From the NCBI GenBank assembly GCA_016795365.1, contig JAEUHN010000051.1:124001-188000 (forward strand): a stretch of DNA of 64,000 nucleotides, read 5' to 3'. The number at the start of each line of letters is the position of its first letter. The first letter of the stretch is position 1. Source of the stretch: Verrucomicrobiaceae bacterium. GTDB lineage: Bacteria; Verrucomicrobiota; Verrucomicrobiia; Verrucomicrobiales; Verrucomicrobiaceae. Below are positions 9,184 through 17,717 of this stretch, in pieces. The position numbers and the translations under genes are program-made. The notes under the pieces are model-generated. The model ran no database searches, had not been told where the DNA came from, and saw only the letters and a program-made list of their open reading frames with translations.

Positions 9184-10491
9184 TTAAAGAGTGTCGAGGC
9201 TGAGGCGTGGTGCTCTGCCGAGGTGGGCAAGCAGGCTGTGATTGTCGAGGCCAAAGTAACGCTCACGCTCGCTCATCTGCGGCTGATGTTTTCGTGAGGT
9301 GGTCAGTTGTTCGAAGACGGCGGCTGAATCGGCAAGACGAGGAAGCAAGGGACCTACCAAGGCTTTGAGCGCAGGCGAGAGAACAGCCGCGTCAGTCTGG
9401 AAGAGAGCGATGCCATCCACGCCCTCACCGTAGTTCCGAGCAATCCGTTCGAGAAAGGCGCGTGCGTTGGCCGTGACACCTTTGCCTGTAACGGTGTTGG
9501 CCCCGCCATGAATCCTGGCACCGTGGGCATGAGCGAGTTCAATGTAGGGCCGTGCGGTGTCGGGGTAATTGAAATCCCAGATCCACAGTGGATTGAGCGC
9601 GATCTCATCCACCCATCCTTCTTTGAGCCAGGTGCGGAGGTCCAGGCCTTCCATCAAATTCAGATCGAGTGTGGCTTCGGGGATGCGGACGAGGACGGGC
9701 ACCTTGCGCTGAGCCGTTTTCTCCAACGTGCGAAGCTGCTCACGGAGATCACGCATGAACAGATTCACAAAATCACAACGATGCTGCGCCCAGGCCAGAA
9801 ACTCGGGGGAGCCGACACGCATCTGGCGAGGATCATCGCGCCCAGCCTTCAGCCAGGGCTCAAGAATCTGCGGATGATAGCGTGCGATCGGTGGCTGGCG
9901 GCAGAAATCGAGGCACAAACCATGCGCACCGATCTGTGCGACCTCCAGCAGCACGGCGATGCGCTCGGCGCGATACTCGGGAATGGCGAAGCTCACCTTG
10001 GTGCTGTCCACCTGACCGCCGCGATGCCGCTCCATCCACTCGGGATGATCGGCGATGTATTTGGAGCGCAAGCCGCCGCCGAGTGCATCACCATAGTGGC
10101 GGTTCATGCCGAGCCGTCCGTAGATGACCATGCCGTTCCTGTCCGCGAAGGCCAAGGCCGCACGTAACGAGCACTCCTGCCGAAGGGATTCGGCGATGAC
10201 CTTCGTCTCCGGCCGTGTATCGCCTGCATACATCGTGGAGGTGGGCAGCGCACTGTGGTAGTCGAGCGTGCTGCGACCAAGCGCCCACATCACATGCCGG
10301 ATGCCGTGGTCGAGATGCGCTTGCAAGCAGTCCGCCGAGTCGTGGCCCGTGGTCTTTTGCTTCCCATAGAGCCACTCCCAAAGCTCGGCGATGCCCCAGA
10401 CCGTCTTCGTTTTCTCTTCTGCTGCGGCAATCCGTAAAACTGGAGCCACGAGAGCCCCGGCGCTGCTGGCAATGAATCGGCGGCGGTTCAT
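9184..10491 (-). CDS. Tat-exported TIM-barrel protein, putative glycoside hydrolase
   Basis: The start is ATG 10491, giving MNRRRFIASSAGALVAPVLRI, a twin-arginine signal with an RRxFI core; the TTG at 10500 is rejected because it overlaps the previous stop. The mature part of about 410 residues carries TIM-barrel-like strand ends (GLCLDFCR, VPVLVRIPE, DEIALNPLWIWDFNY, GARIHGGANT, GVDGIALFQTD). These resemble the hypothetical glycosyl-hydrolase families (DUF4015/GHL10-like) of Verrucomicrobia and Planctomycetes. No family-defining catalytic acid pair was verified. The gene begins 5 bp after the sialidase stop, so the two are surely co-transcribed. Carbohydrate hydrolysis is inferred. Confidence 0.7.
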   Translation of the reverse strand: MNRRRFIASSAGALVAPVLRIAAAEEKTKTVWGIAELWEWLYGKQKTTGHDSADCLQAHLDHGIRHVMWALGRSTLDYHSALPTSTMYAGDTRPETKVIAESLRQECSLRAALAFADRNGMVIYGRLGMNRHYGDALGGGLRSKYIADHPEWMERHRGGQVDSTKVSFAIPEYRAERIAVLLEVAQIGAHGLCLDFCRQPPIARYHPQILEPWLKAGRDDPRQMRVGSPEFLAWAQHRCDFVNLFMRDLREQLRTLEKTAQRKVPVLVRIPEATLDLNLMEGLDLRTWLKEGWVDEIALNPLWIWDFNYPDTARPYIELAHAHGARIHGGANTVTGKGVTANARAFLERIARNYGEGVDGIALFQTDAAVLSPALKALVGPLLPRLADSAAVFEQLTTSRKHQPQMSERERYFGLDNHSLLAHLGRAPRLSLDTL

Positions 10492-10496
10492 GGACC

Positions 10497-11648
10497 TCAA
10501 GGTTGCTTGAGCCAGTCGAGCGCGATACGGCGGATGCGCAGTCGATTGAGAGCGCCTACTTTGCTATCGCCAGCGCAGTAGCCGATCAACATGGCATCGC
10601 CGACAAAGTGAATCGCCGTGTAGTGGTAGAGACCGTCGGGATCACTCTCGATGAGCTTGCGCCGTGGCCAAGTCTTGCCTCCGTCCGAAGAGATGGCGGC
10701 GACGAAGGGATTGCGCTTCTTTGGTGGGAATGGGAACATCCCGGAGTGATCGTTGTAGATCGCAATGAGGTCGCTGCTGCCGGGCAGACGCTTGATGCTG
10801 GCGGGACCATTGGGCGACTTCATCTCCGTTGGCTCGGGTGGTGTCCAGGTCTTGCCTGCATCGGTGGATGTGAATCCCCACTGCTCACCATGATCGGTGC
10901 GACACCAGGAGAACACCGAACCATCCGCGCGCTCGACCACGCCGGGCTCTTGCAGACCGCTGCCGCTGCGCACTGGCATCGCCCACCAGCTGGCAGACTC
11001 CGTCCACGTAGCGCCTTCGTCATCCGAGTAGATCCAGGTATCGATCGCCCGCGAATCCCACGACTTGCTGGTGTGAGGGTCAGTGCCGCGTGACCGATGA
11101 AATGCGAGAGGCACCAGGAGCCTGCCAGTGCTCAACTGAATGACGCGGTCGTTGTTCATGACGAAGTAACCCGGTGCCTGTTGCATCAGCTTGGGCTCAG
11201 ACCAGGTCACGCCTTCGTCCGTGGAGACTCGCATGTGCGGACGGCAGTCGATCCAGCTGTTCTTGATGCAGTAAAACATCGCGAGCTTGCCACTGGCCAG
11301 ACGCAGCAAGGACACACTCATCACATTGTTGCCACCGGTGTTCTCCACGATCTTCACTGGCGTGCTCCAAGTGCGCCCTTGGTCTTTGGACTCGATGCGA
11401 ACAATGCAGGCTGCACTCTCATCGGCAGCACCTCCATAAAACTGCGAGTAGCAGAAGATGATGCGTCCGTCGCTGAGCGTGGCGAAGGAGCCTTCGGAAT
11501 TGCGCGGGTGCTCCTTGCTGGGTTCCACATTGAGCACGACGACACTCTCAGGTTCGGCAGCACGCGTGGGCAGCATCGCTCCGAGAAAGCTGGCGGCGAC
11601 ACAAGCGGCCATCGAGCTTGAACTGAAGAATCGAGACATGGGGTTCAT
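10497..11648 (-). CDS. Secreted BNR-repeat sialidase-like protein
   Basis: The start is set at ATG 11648 (MNPMSRFFSSSSMAACVA), giving a signal peptide ending near LPTRAAEP; ATG 11639 is also possible. The longer frame to 11726 would overlap the divergent regulator. Five Asp-box motifs (S-x-D-x-G-x-T-W) are visible: SKDQGRTWS, STDEGVTWS, SDDEGATWT, STDAGKTWT and SSDGGKTWP. This defines a six-bladed sialidase/neuraminidase-type propeller of about 380 residues. The family cleaves terminal sialic or related acids from glycans, but many BNR proteins in Verrucomicrobia have other substrates. It heads the leftward operon and is read away from a GntR/LacI-type regulator 67 bp away. Confidence 0.88.
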   Translation of the reverse strand: MNPMSRFFSSSSMAACVAASFLGAMLPTRAAEPESVVVLNVEPSKEHPRNSEGSFATLSDGRIIFCYSQFYGGAADESAACIVRIESKDQGRTWSTPVKIVENTGGNNVMSVSLLRLASGKLAMFYCIKNSWIDCRPHMRVSTDEGVTWSEPKLMQQAPGYFVMNNDRVIQLSTGRLLVPLAFHRSRGTDPHTSKSWDSRAIDTWIYSDDEGATWTESASWWAMPVRSGSGLQEPGVVERADGSVFSWCRTDHGEQWGFTSTDAGKTWTPPEPTEMKSPNGPASIKRLPGSSDLIAIYNDHSGMFPFPPKKRNPFVAAISSDGGKTWPRRKLIESDPDGLYHYTAIHFVGDAMLIGYCAGDSKVGALNRLRIRRIALDWLKQP

Positions 11649-11715
11649 GCCGTCGATCCTGACTGCACGATCAATTTCGAACAAGTTTCGCGTTCTGGTC
11701 CGTTCTTCAGACCAT
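11649..11715. promoter_or_regulatory. Divergent intergenic region, likely promoter/operator of the sialidase operon and its regulator
   Basis: Sixty-seven bp separate the two divergent start codons. Both promoters must lie here or just inside the coding ends. No perfect palindrome was recognised by eye, so the operator assignment rests on position. Confidence 0.4.
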
Positions 11716-12804
11716 ATGCCGCTCACAGCCTCCGCTCACCCCGTTCTGCCCAAGCGTGTTTCCTTGGTGGCGCAGACGGCCGAAAGTCTATGCACCTCGC
11801 TTCGTGACGGACTCTGGGAAGGCTACCTTCCCGGCGAACGGGAACTCTGTGCTCAGTTGCAGGTGAGCCGCCAAACGCTGCGCAGCGCTCTGGAGGCCCT
11901 TCAACAGCAAGGCTGGATCGACACCACAGGGCGCAAACGCCGACGCATCCTGAAGACCGATGGGAGCCGAACCCGCGCTCGCGCACCTCGAATCGTGGCC
12001 GCGATCTCCCCTCGCCCGCTGGACTCCATGTCACAGTCCTCAGTGGTCATGGTCGATCAGCTTCGTGCCGATCTCGCCCGTGCTGGATTGGAGCTCGTAA
12101 TTCATACCTCTCCGGCATGTTACTCCGCTCACCCCGCCCGTGCTCTCGATGCATTGGTCTCACGATCACCAGCGGCAGTCTGGCTGCTTGTGGGTTCCCT
12201 CGCACCACAGCAGAGGTGGTTCGTTCGCCGGAGAGTGCCGTGCCTGGTGGTGGGCTCTTGTGATCCAGACATCGGGCTGCCGTCGGTGGACATGGACTAT
12301 CGAGCCGCCTGTCGTCATGCTGGTGCCTTGCTTCGTCGCAAAGGACATCGCAGCATCGCCTTGATCCGAGCCACGGGCGACTACGGAGGCGACCTCGAAA
12401 GCGAGCGCGGCCTGATCGATGTCTTGGGCCAGGATCCCGGCACCCATTTTCAAATCCTTCAGCATGACGGCACGGCTCAGGGCGTTTGTTTGCAGGTGGA
12501 CCGGGCGCTGCGCTCTTTGCGTCCACCCACCGCCTATGTGGTCGCCCGCGCCATGCATGTGATCACCGTGATGATGCATCTGATGCTGCGCGGCAAACGC
12601 ATTCCGAAGGACGTGGCGGTGCTGTCGCGCGACGACGAAACATTCCTCCAACATGCGGTGCCAAGTGTGACACGCTACTCAACGAGCCAGGTCCAGTTTG
12701 CCCGGCGAGTGTCCATTGCTGCCCGTCAACTTGCTGAAGGCACGCCATTGCCTCGCACAACGATCCGCCTGATGCCCAAGCTGGTGCCTGGCGAAACCGT
12801 CTGA
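11716..12804 (+). CDS. GntR-type winged-helix regulator with LacI-like ligand-binding domain
   Basis: The start is ATG 11716 (MPLTASAHPVLPKRVSLV); the frame continues further upstream but runs through the divergent sialidase gene. Residues about 20-75 form a GntR winged helix (GYLPGERELCAQLQVSRQTLRSALEALQQQGWI). Residues about 95-350 form a periplasmic-binding-protein-type effector domain as in LacI/XylR regulators (VDMDYRAACRHAGALLRRKGHRSIALI). It lies divergently 67 bp from the sialidase gene, so it probably controls the sialidase-aldolase operon in response to a sugar. The effector is unknown. Confidence 0.88.
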   Translation: MPLTASAHPVLPKRVSLVAQTAESLCTSLRDGLWEGYLPGERELCAQLQVSRQTLRSALEALQQQGWIDTTGRKRRRILKTDGSRTRARAPRIVAAISPRPLDSMSQSSVVMVDQLRADLARAGLELVIHTSPACYSAHPARALDALVSRSPAAVWLLVGSLAPQQRWFVRRRVPCLVVGSCDPDIGLPSVDMDYRAACRHAGALLRRKGHRSIALIRATGDYGGDLESERGLIDVLGQDPGTHFQILQHDGTAQGVCLQVDRALRSLRPPTAYVVARAMHVITVMMHLMLRGKRIPKDVAVLSRDDETFLQHAVPSVTRYSTSQVQFARRVSIAARQLAEGTPLPRTTIRLMPKLVPGETV

Positions 12805-12813
12805 CCTCGCGAC

Positions 12814-14025
12814 TCAGAGTGCCTCGACCAGTCGCCGAATGGCTGTGATGTTCAGCATCGCCTTGGGCACGAAGGAAGTGGTGTCCACATACTCAGGCAC
12901 CTTGCTGCCATCAGCCGCGCGCTCGGAGCAGTGGGCATTGGCACCGGCAGGACCCAGGCCATCCAAGGTGGGACCGATGCCGCAGAGATAGTTCGCGTCG
13001 CTGAGCCCACCGCGCTTCACCAGCTTGGTTGGCAAGCTCATTTCCGCTCCAGCTTCCTGCCAATATCGAGCCAGTCCACGCGTGCGCTCATCATCAGGCC
13101 AAGAAGGCGACAGCCCTAGGCGCTCCACTTCGATCGCCGAGCACCCGGGCGATGCATCGCGTGCCAGCGCATGCAGAGCGGCTCCGGCTTGCTGGAGAAG
13201 CGCAGGATCGTAGGCGCGCATTTCAAGTTCCATCGCGGCGTGATGAGGCACGCGGTTCAAGACGGTGCCGCCCGAGATGTGACCGATGTTCACGGTCACT
13301 TCGCGCGCATGATCGGTCAGCCCGGCCGCTGCCTGAATAATGGGAACGAGATCAACAATCGCATTCACTCCTTGGTCGTGTGCGCTGCCTGCATGCGCGC
13401 CTTTGCCATGGGCGGTGAGCCGATACTCGGCGCGACCTTTGCGAGCTGTGACCAAGTGATACTCGCCATTGACGACAGGACCGCCTTCGAAGACGAGCAC
13501 GGCAGCCGCACCTGCCGGACAACGATCAGCGGTGAACCGCGCGAAGTCCGTCGCCATCACTTCCTCGGAGGCATTCGCTGCAATCAGCCAGTCGATGCGA
13601 TGGAAGACATCGGGCATCACATCGCGCATGGCCTTGAGCATCAACCAGATCAAGGCAGTGCCGCCTTTGATATCGACCGTGCCAGGACCGTAGATTCGTC
13701 CCTCATCGGGCGCCGGCTGCCAGTGGAAGTCGTTCCTCCGCTCCTCCTCTGCCGGAAAGACCGTGTCGAGGTGCGTCACCAGCACGATGCGTGGCCCGCC
13801 GGGCTGCGGCCTTGTCAGGAAGAGATGATGCCCGAAATCAGGATGATCCGAGGGCACCTGCTCGGCGATAAATCCGAGATCGTGGAAGCACTCAGCGGTG
13901 AGCTTGCCCAAGGCATTCACGCCCGCAGGATTCGAGGTGAAGCTATTGATGTCCACCATCCGATGAAGCCAGTCGATGGCCTGATCAAAGTGGGTTTCGA
14001 GAGATTGGCGGAGAGCATCAGACAT
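12814..14025 (-). CDS. M20-family metallopeptidase (glutamate carboxypeptidase-like)
   Basis: The 403-residue protein has the M20 zinc-site pattern: H85-x-D87 in VTHLDTVF, bridging D118 in PGTVDIKGG, E154-E155 in NASEEV, and a late His in GANAHCSE. The central dimerisation lid starts near residue 190 (HLVTARKGRAEYRLTAHGKGAHAG). This matches carboxypeptidase G2/ArgE-type enzymes, which remove C-terminal Glu or deacylate amino acids. No signal peptide is visible, so it should be cytoplasmic. It lies 9 bp downstream of a dipeptide epimerase gene, so the pair probably degrades murein-derived or other Glu-containing dipeptides; this is inferred from the pairing. Confidence 0.88.
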   Translation of the reverse strand: MSDALRQSLETHFDQAIDWLHRMVDINSFTSNPAGVNALGKLTAECFHDLGFIAEQVPSDHPDFGHHLFLTRPQPGGPRIVLVTHLDTVFPAEEERRNDFHWQPAPDEGRIYGPGTVDIKGGTALIWLMLKAMRDVMPDVFHRIDWLIAANASEEVMATDFARFTADRCPAGAAAVLVFEGGPVVNGEYHLVTARKGRAEYRLTAHGKGAHAGSAHDQGVNAIVDLVPIIQAAAGLTDHAREVTVNIGHISGGTVLNRVPHHAAMELEMRAYDPALLQQAGAALHALARDASPGCSAIEVERLGLSPSWPDDERTRGLARYWQEAGAEMSLPTKLVKRGGLSDANYLCGIGPTLDGLGPAGANAHCSERAADGSKVPEYVDTTSFVPKAMLNITAIRRLVEAL

Positions 14026-14034
14026 GAGAGTGCC

Positions 14035-14988
14035 TCAAAGGTGAAGGCGGCCATCAGCATCGAAGGTGATGCCGCCGCCCGGATCATTGGCGAGGTAGAG
14101 GTGGCCGTCGAGATCGATGTAATCAGCGAGCCCGGCCAGATGCGCCGCAACGGTAATGCCGTGGCTGCTCTCGATCATGCAACTGAGCAGCACTTGTTTC
14201 CCGAGTTCACGTCCAAGACGTATGGTGGTCAGCGCCTCGCCGATCGTGGCGCACTTGAGGAGCTTCACGCTGATGCCTTGAATGAAGGGAGCGATCATCG
14301 GCACGTCATCAGAAGTCTGCACACTCTCATCTGCAAACACAGGAATCGGAGGTGTGGGCAGGCCTGCCTTCAATGCCATCCACGGTGCGAGTCCCTCCCT
14401 GTGAGTCACCGGTTGCTCGATCATCGTCAGGCCAAGTGCGGCGAGGCGAGGGATCAAATCAACCGCCTGCTCCGCGCTCCATCCGCCATTGGCATCGGCG
14501 ATCAAGGTGGCATCAGGTGCAGCCTCTCGGGCCACGCGAACGATGTCGAGATCATAGGCCACATCACCACTGCCGAGCTTGAGCTTGAGCACGTGAAACT
14601 GTCGGGCCGTGTCCGCGACCCGCTGACGAAAGGCCACGAGGTCTGAAGGGATGCCGAGCGAGCGAACGACAAGACGACCATTCGGATTAGGAAAGTGCAG
14701 GTGCTGCCACAATGGCAATGCTGCGCTGCGAGCGAGCAGCAGATGTTTCAGCACATCGTGCGCCAGCCGTGCCGCTCGCGGTGTGTCCGCAGGCAAGGAG
14801 TCGAATGGATCGCGAAGCTCGCGAACAGCCGCCAGTGCAGCCTCGGGCGATTCGGCATAGTAGGGCACGAAGGGAGCCTCGGCGATCACGCCATCGTGAG
14901 AGAGCCGAAGCACCGTGCGCTCGGTCGAGGTGCCATGGGCAATGCGGAAGGGCTCCGTCAGCTGAAGGGTTCGCAGTTCGCAACGCAT
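14035..14988 (-). CDS. Dipeptide epimerase, enolase superfamily (L-Ala-D/L-Glu epimerase-like)
   Basis: The start is taken at ATG 14988 (MRCELRTLQLTEPFRIAHGT), giving 317 residues; the extension to 15069 is not conserved-looking. Enolase-superfamily catalytic residues are in place: K135-x-K137 in VLKLKLG, metal ligands D165 (IADANGG), E191 (IEQP) and D220 (FADES), and acid/base K242 (SVKLLK). A D292-x-D294 pair in the last barrel turn (YIDLDGHLYLAND) matches the residues that hold the dipeptide amino group in Ala-Glu epimerases. This argues for dipeptide specificity over muconate or sugar acids. It is 9 bp upstream of the M20 peptidase gene in the same operon. Confidence 0.88.
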   Translation of the reverse strand: MRCELRTLQLTEPFRIAHGTSTERTVLRLSHDGVIAEAPFVPYYAESPEAALAAVRELRDPFDSLPADTPRAARLAHDVLKHLLLARSAALPLWQHLHFPNPNGRLVVRSLGIPSDLVAFRQRVADTARQFHVLKLKLGSGDVAYDLDIVRVAREAAPDATLIADANGGWSAEQAVDLIPRLAALGLTMIEQPVTHREGLAPWMALKAGLPTPPIPVFADESVQTSDDVPMIAPFIQGISVKLLKCATIGEALTTIRLGRELGKQVLLSCMIESSHGITVAAHLAGLADYIDLDGHLYLANDPGGGITFDADGRLHL

Positions 14989-15079
14989 GAAGGCGTCAGG
15001 CTCAATCTCGAATCGCGAACCATCAAGGATGATCTCATTAGATTCATCGCCACGAGCGAGCCCTCGCAAAGCTTCATCG

Positions 15080-15556
15080 CTAGCCGAGTTCGGCCAGCAC
15101 GAGGTCGAGGTGCTCCTCGGGCTTCACTTTGCGCAGCACCGCCTTGAGATAGCCTTTGGCATCAATGATGAAGGTCGAGCGCTCGGTGCCCATGTATTTC
15201 TTGCCATACATGCTCTTCTCCACCCAAACGCCGTAGGCTTCTACAAGGTTCTTGTCCTCGTCAGCGAGCAGCGGGAAGGGCAGTGCATGCTTCTTGATGA
15301 ACTTCTCGTGGCTCTTCACTGAGTCGATGCTCACGCCAAAGACGTGGGCCTTCTTCTGGATGGAACTCCAGCCATCGCGCAAGGCGCAGGCCTGCTTGGT
15401 GCAGCCAGGAGTGTCGTCTTTGGGATAGAAGTAGAGCACTACCGAGCGGCCCTTGAGGGAGGCGAGACTGATGGTTTCACCAGATGAATAGGAACCTCCG
15501 ACAACGGGGGCTTCAAAGGCGGGGGCTGGGGAGCCGGGATTCAGTGAGGTGCTCAT
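15080..15556 (-). CDS. bcp: Peroxiredoxin, Bcp/PrxQ type
   Basis: The start is ATG 15556 (MSTSLNPGSPAPAFEAP), giving 158 residues; the longer frame to 15622 runs into the divergent pgsA gene. The peroxidatic C52 and resolving C57 are seen in YPKDDTPGCTKQAC, the PrxQ arrangement with five residues between them. The enzyme reduces peroxides using thioredoxin in the cytoplasm. It is divergent from pgsA, with 53 bp between start codons, and lies 91 bp upstream of the epimerase gene on the same strand. Confidence 0.93.
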   Translation of the reverse strand: MSTSLNPGSPAPAFEAPVVGGSYSSGETISLASLKGRSVVLYFYPKDDTPGCTKQACALRDGWSSIQKKAHVFGVSIDSVKSHEKFIKKHALPFPLLADEDKNLVEAYGVWVEKSMYGKKYMGTERSTFIIDAKGYLKAVLRKVKPEEHLDLVLAELG

Positions 15557-15609
15557 GTGGAATGGGGGGTTGAAGGGGGCTTGAGAGTGGCCTATGCAGC
15601 AGATGCCCG

Positions 15610-16188
15610 ATGACGACCGCAAACAAAATATCGATCTTCCGAATCCTGCTCGTGCCCGTGTTCATCGGGTTCGCAGCGTATTACGGGCAGAGCGTGGCCG
15701 AGGGTGCGCCGGATCAGCGGCTACGTTACGCAACGATCTTCATCTTCGGACTCGCGGCGGTCAGTGATGCCCTCGATGGCTGGCTGGCGCGGAAGTTCAA
15801 TCAAAAGACCCGTCTCGGAGCGATCCTCGATCCTCTGGCGGACAAGCTCCTCATGCTCTCAGCCGTGATTGTGCTGAGCATCACCGCCTGGCCCCAGCGG
15901 TTCCCGCTTTGGTTCCCGCTCCTCATCATCTCCCGCGATCTGATCAGCATCGTGGGGGCCTTCGTGGTGCATCACATCGCTGGCCACTGTCGTATCCAAG
16001 CCCACTGGACGGGCAAGGTCGCGACCATCGCCCAGATCGTGGCCATCCTCTGGCTGATGCTGGAGATGCGCTTCATTCCCGTGATCTGGGTGGCCTCCGT
16101 GGCCGCATTCTTCACGCTGGTTTCAGGCATGATCAATCTCGCCGACGGCATCAAACAACTCCAAGCTTCCCCTTCCTCTCATGCGTAA
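15610..16188 (+). CDS. pgsA: CDP-diacylglycerol-glycerol-3-phosphate 3-phosphatidyltransferase
   Basis: The 192-residue integral membrane protein has the CDP-alcohol phosphotransferase signature complete: D56-G57-x2-A60-R61-x8-G70-x3-D74-x3-D78. Hydrophobic helices flank it on both sides. The enzyme makes phosphatidylglycerol-phosphate from CDP-diacylglycerol and glycerol-3-phosphate. PgsA is preferred over the phosphatidylserine or cardiolipin branches because of the N-terminal MTTANKISIFRILLVPVFI pattern, typical of PgsA. Its last 8 bp overlap the start of der, so the two are co-transcribed. Confidence 0.9.
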   Translation: MTTANKISIFRILLVPVFIGFAAYYGQSVAEGAPDQRLRYATIFIFGLAAVSDALDGWLARKFNQKTRLGAILDPLADKLLMLSAVIVLSITAWPQRFPLWFPLLIISRDLISIVGAFVVHHIAGHCRIQAHWTGKVATIAQIVAILWLMLEMRFIPVIWVASVAAFFTLVSGMINLADGIKQLQASPSSHA

Positions 16189-17629
16189 AACCGTCGCCAT
16201 CGTAGGCCGCCCAAACGTGGGCAAGTCAGCCTTGTTCAACCGCCTTGCGGGCAAGAACATCTCCATCGTCTATGACAAGCCCGGCGTGACTCGCGACCGC
16301 ATCATGGCCGAGTGCCGTCGCGGCCCTGAGATCTTCGACATCATGGACACGGGCGGCATTGGCGAAAGCACGGACGATGTGCTCACCGATCAGGTTCAAA
16401 CCGAGGCCGCCATCGGTCTCGAAGTCGCCGACCTGCTGCTCTTTGTCGTGGACTCCATCGACGGCGTGACGCCGATCGATCTCACGCTGGCCAAGACGCT
16501 GCGCAAGGTGACCAAGCCGGTCATCCTCGTGTGCAACAAGGCGGACTCGCCACGCTATCGGATCAGTGCCGCAGAGTTCACGAAGCTGGGATTCGCCGAA
16601 CGCTGCGAGGTGAGTGCGGCTCATGGATTGGGCATTGATGAACTCGTGGAGCGCATCGCCAGCCTGCTGTCGCTCGAGAAGAAGGCCCCCGTGGAAGCGC
16701 CTGCCTCCGAGGAGGAAGAAGACCTCACCGATGAGCCCAAGAAGAAGACGAAGAAGAAAAAGAAGGTCGAAGGCAAGTTCCTGCCCTCTGATCGCGAGCC
16801 GCTGCTGAAGCTGGCCATTGTCGGACGGCCCAATGCGGGCAAGTCCTCACTGGTCAACGCCTTGACTCGCGAAGAGCGAGCCATCGTCAGCCCTGTGGCA
16901 GGAACCACTCGCGACTCGCTGGACATCCAGTGCAAAATCCACGGCAAAAAGTATCAACTCATCGACACCGCCGGCATTCGTCGCCAGGCCAAGATCCACG
17001 ACGAAGTCGAAGCCTTCAGCGTGCAGCGTGCGATCCAGAGCATCGAGCGCGCCGACCTCTGCCTGCTGATCGTGGACTGCGAAGAAGGTGCCAAGATGCA
17101 GGACCGCAAGATCGCCCAGATCATTCTCGAGAAGCACAAGCCTTGCATCATCGTGATGAACAAGTGGGACCTCTACAAGCCGAAGGAAAAGGTGCGTGTG
17201 CGCCACCAGGAGCTGGAGGAGAAGATACGTCGCGAGTTTTTCTTCCTCAGCTATGCGCCGATCATCATGATCTCCGCCAAGAACCGCGAAAACCTGGAGA
17301 AGCTCACCTCGTGCATCGAGCGAGTTCGCGCCGGAGCCCAGCGTCGTGTCGGCACAGGACAGCTGAACCGAATCCTCCATCACGCCATCGACAACACTCC
17401 TGGTCCCCTCGGCGCAGGTCCCAATACCTTCAAACTGCTCTACGCCACCCAGGTCAACAACACGGACGATAAGCCTATTCCGGTGCCGCACTTCGTGCTC
17501 TCGGCCAATCGCGTGTTCCGACTGCAAGACAGCTACCTCCGCTTCCTCGAGAGCAAGATTCGCGAGATCTTCCCTGGCGAGGGCTTGCCATTCTTCCTGA
17601 AGATCAAAGCGAAGCCCAAGCTCACCTAG
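16181..17629 (+). CDS. der: Ribosome-assembly GTPase Der (EngA)
   Basis: The 482-residue protein has two tandem GTPase domains, each with a P-loop: GRPNVGKS at residues 9-16 and GRPNAGKS at 215-222. DTGG and DTAG switch motifs are present, plus NKAD and NKWD specificity motifs, followed by a C-terminal KH-like domain. Der acts in 50S ribosome maturation. The linker between the G domains (about residues 160-210) is unusually charged, with an acidic run followed by a lysine run (PKKKTKKKKK), longer than in E. coli Der. It overlaps pgsA by 8 bp. It is a clear housekeeping gene. Confidence 0.97.
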   Translation: MRKTVAIVGRPNVGKSALFNRLAGKNISIVYDKPGVTRDRIMAECRRGPEIFDIMDTGGIGESTDDVLTDQVQTEAAIGLEVADLLLFVVDSIDGVTPIDLTLAKTLRKVTKPVILVCNKADSPRYRISAAEFTKLGFAERCEVSAAHGLGIDELVERIASLLSLEKKAPVEAPASEEEEDLTDEPKKKTKKKKKVEGKFLPSDREPLLKLAIVGRPNAGKSSLVNALTREERAIVSPVAGTTRDSLDIQCKIHGKKYQLIDTAGIRRQAKIHDEVEAFSVQRAIQSIERADLCLLIVDCEEGAKMQDRKIAQIILEKHKPCIIVMNKWDLYKPKEKVRVRHQELEEKIRREFFFLSYAPIIMISAKNRENLEKLTSCIERVRAGAQRRVGTGQLNRILHHAIDNTPGPLGAGPNTFKLLYATQVNNTDDKPIPVPHFVLSANRVFRLQDSYLRFLESKIREIFPGEGLPFFLKIKAKPKLT

Positions 17630-17705
17630 CGAACCGGGCTGTTCATTCGCACGCGTCGCCGTTACAACTCCCGGATGGACGCGTTCCGCTCGCGTGATTA
17701 GACTT

Positions 17706-17710
17706 GGAGG
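17706..17710 (+). promoter_or_regulatory. Strong ribosome binding site of the ATPase module
   Basis: GGAGG lies 7 nt before ATG 17718. This decides the start at 17718 instead of the in-frame upstream codon at 17694. Confidence 0.7.
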
Positions 17711-17717
17711 TTTTCCG

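Noticed and set aside
11458-11715. Longer N-terminus for the GntR/LacI-type regulator
   Set aside because: The extension lies inside the divergent sialidase gene and adds no conserved sequence before the winged helix.
13171-14646. 491-codon plus-strand open frame opposite the peptidase and epimerase
   Set aside because: Spans two real genes and their junction in antisense, with no motif of its own.
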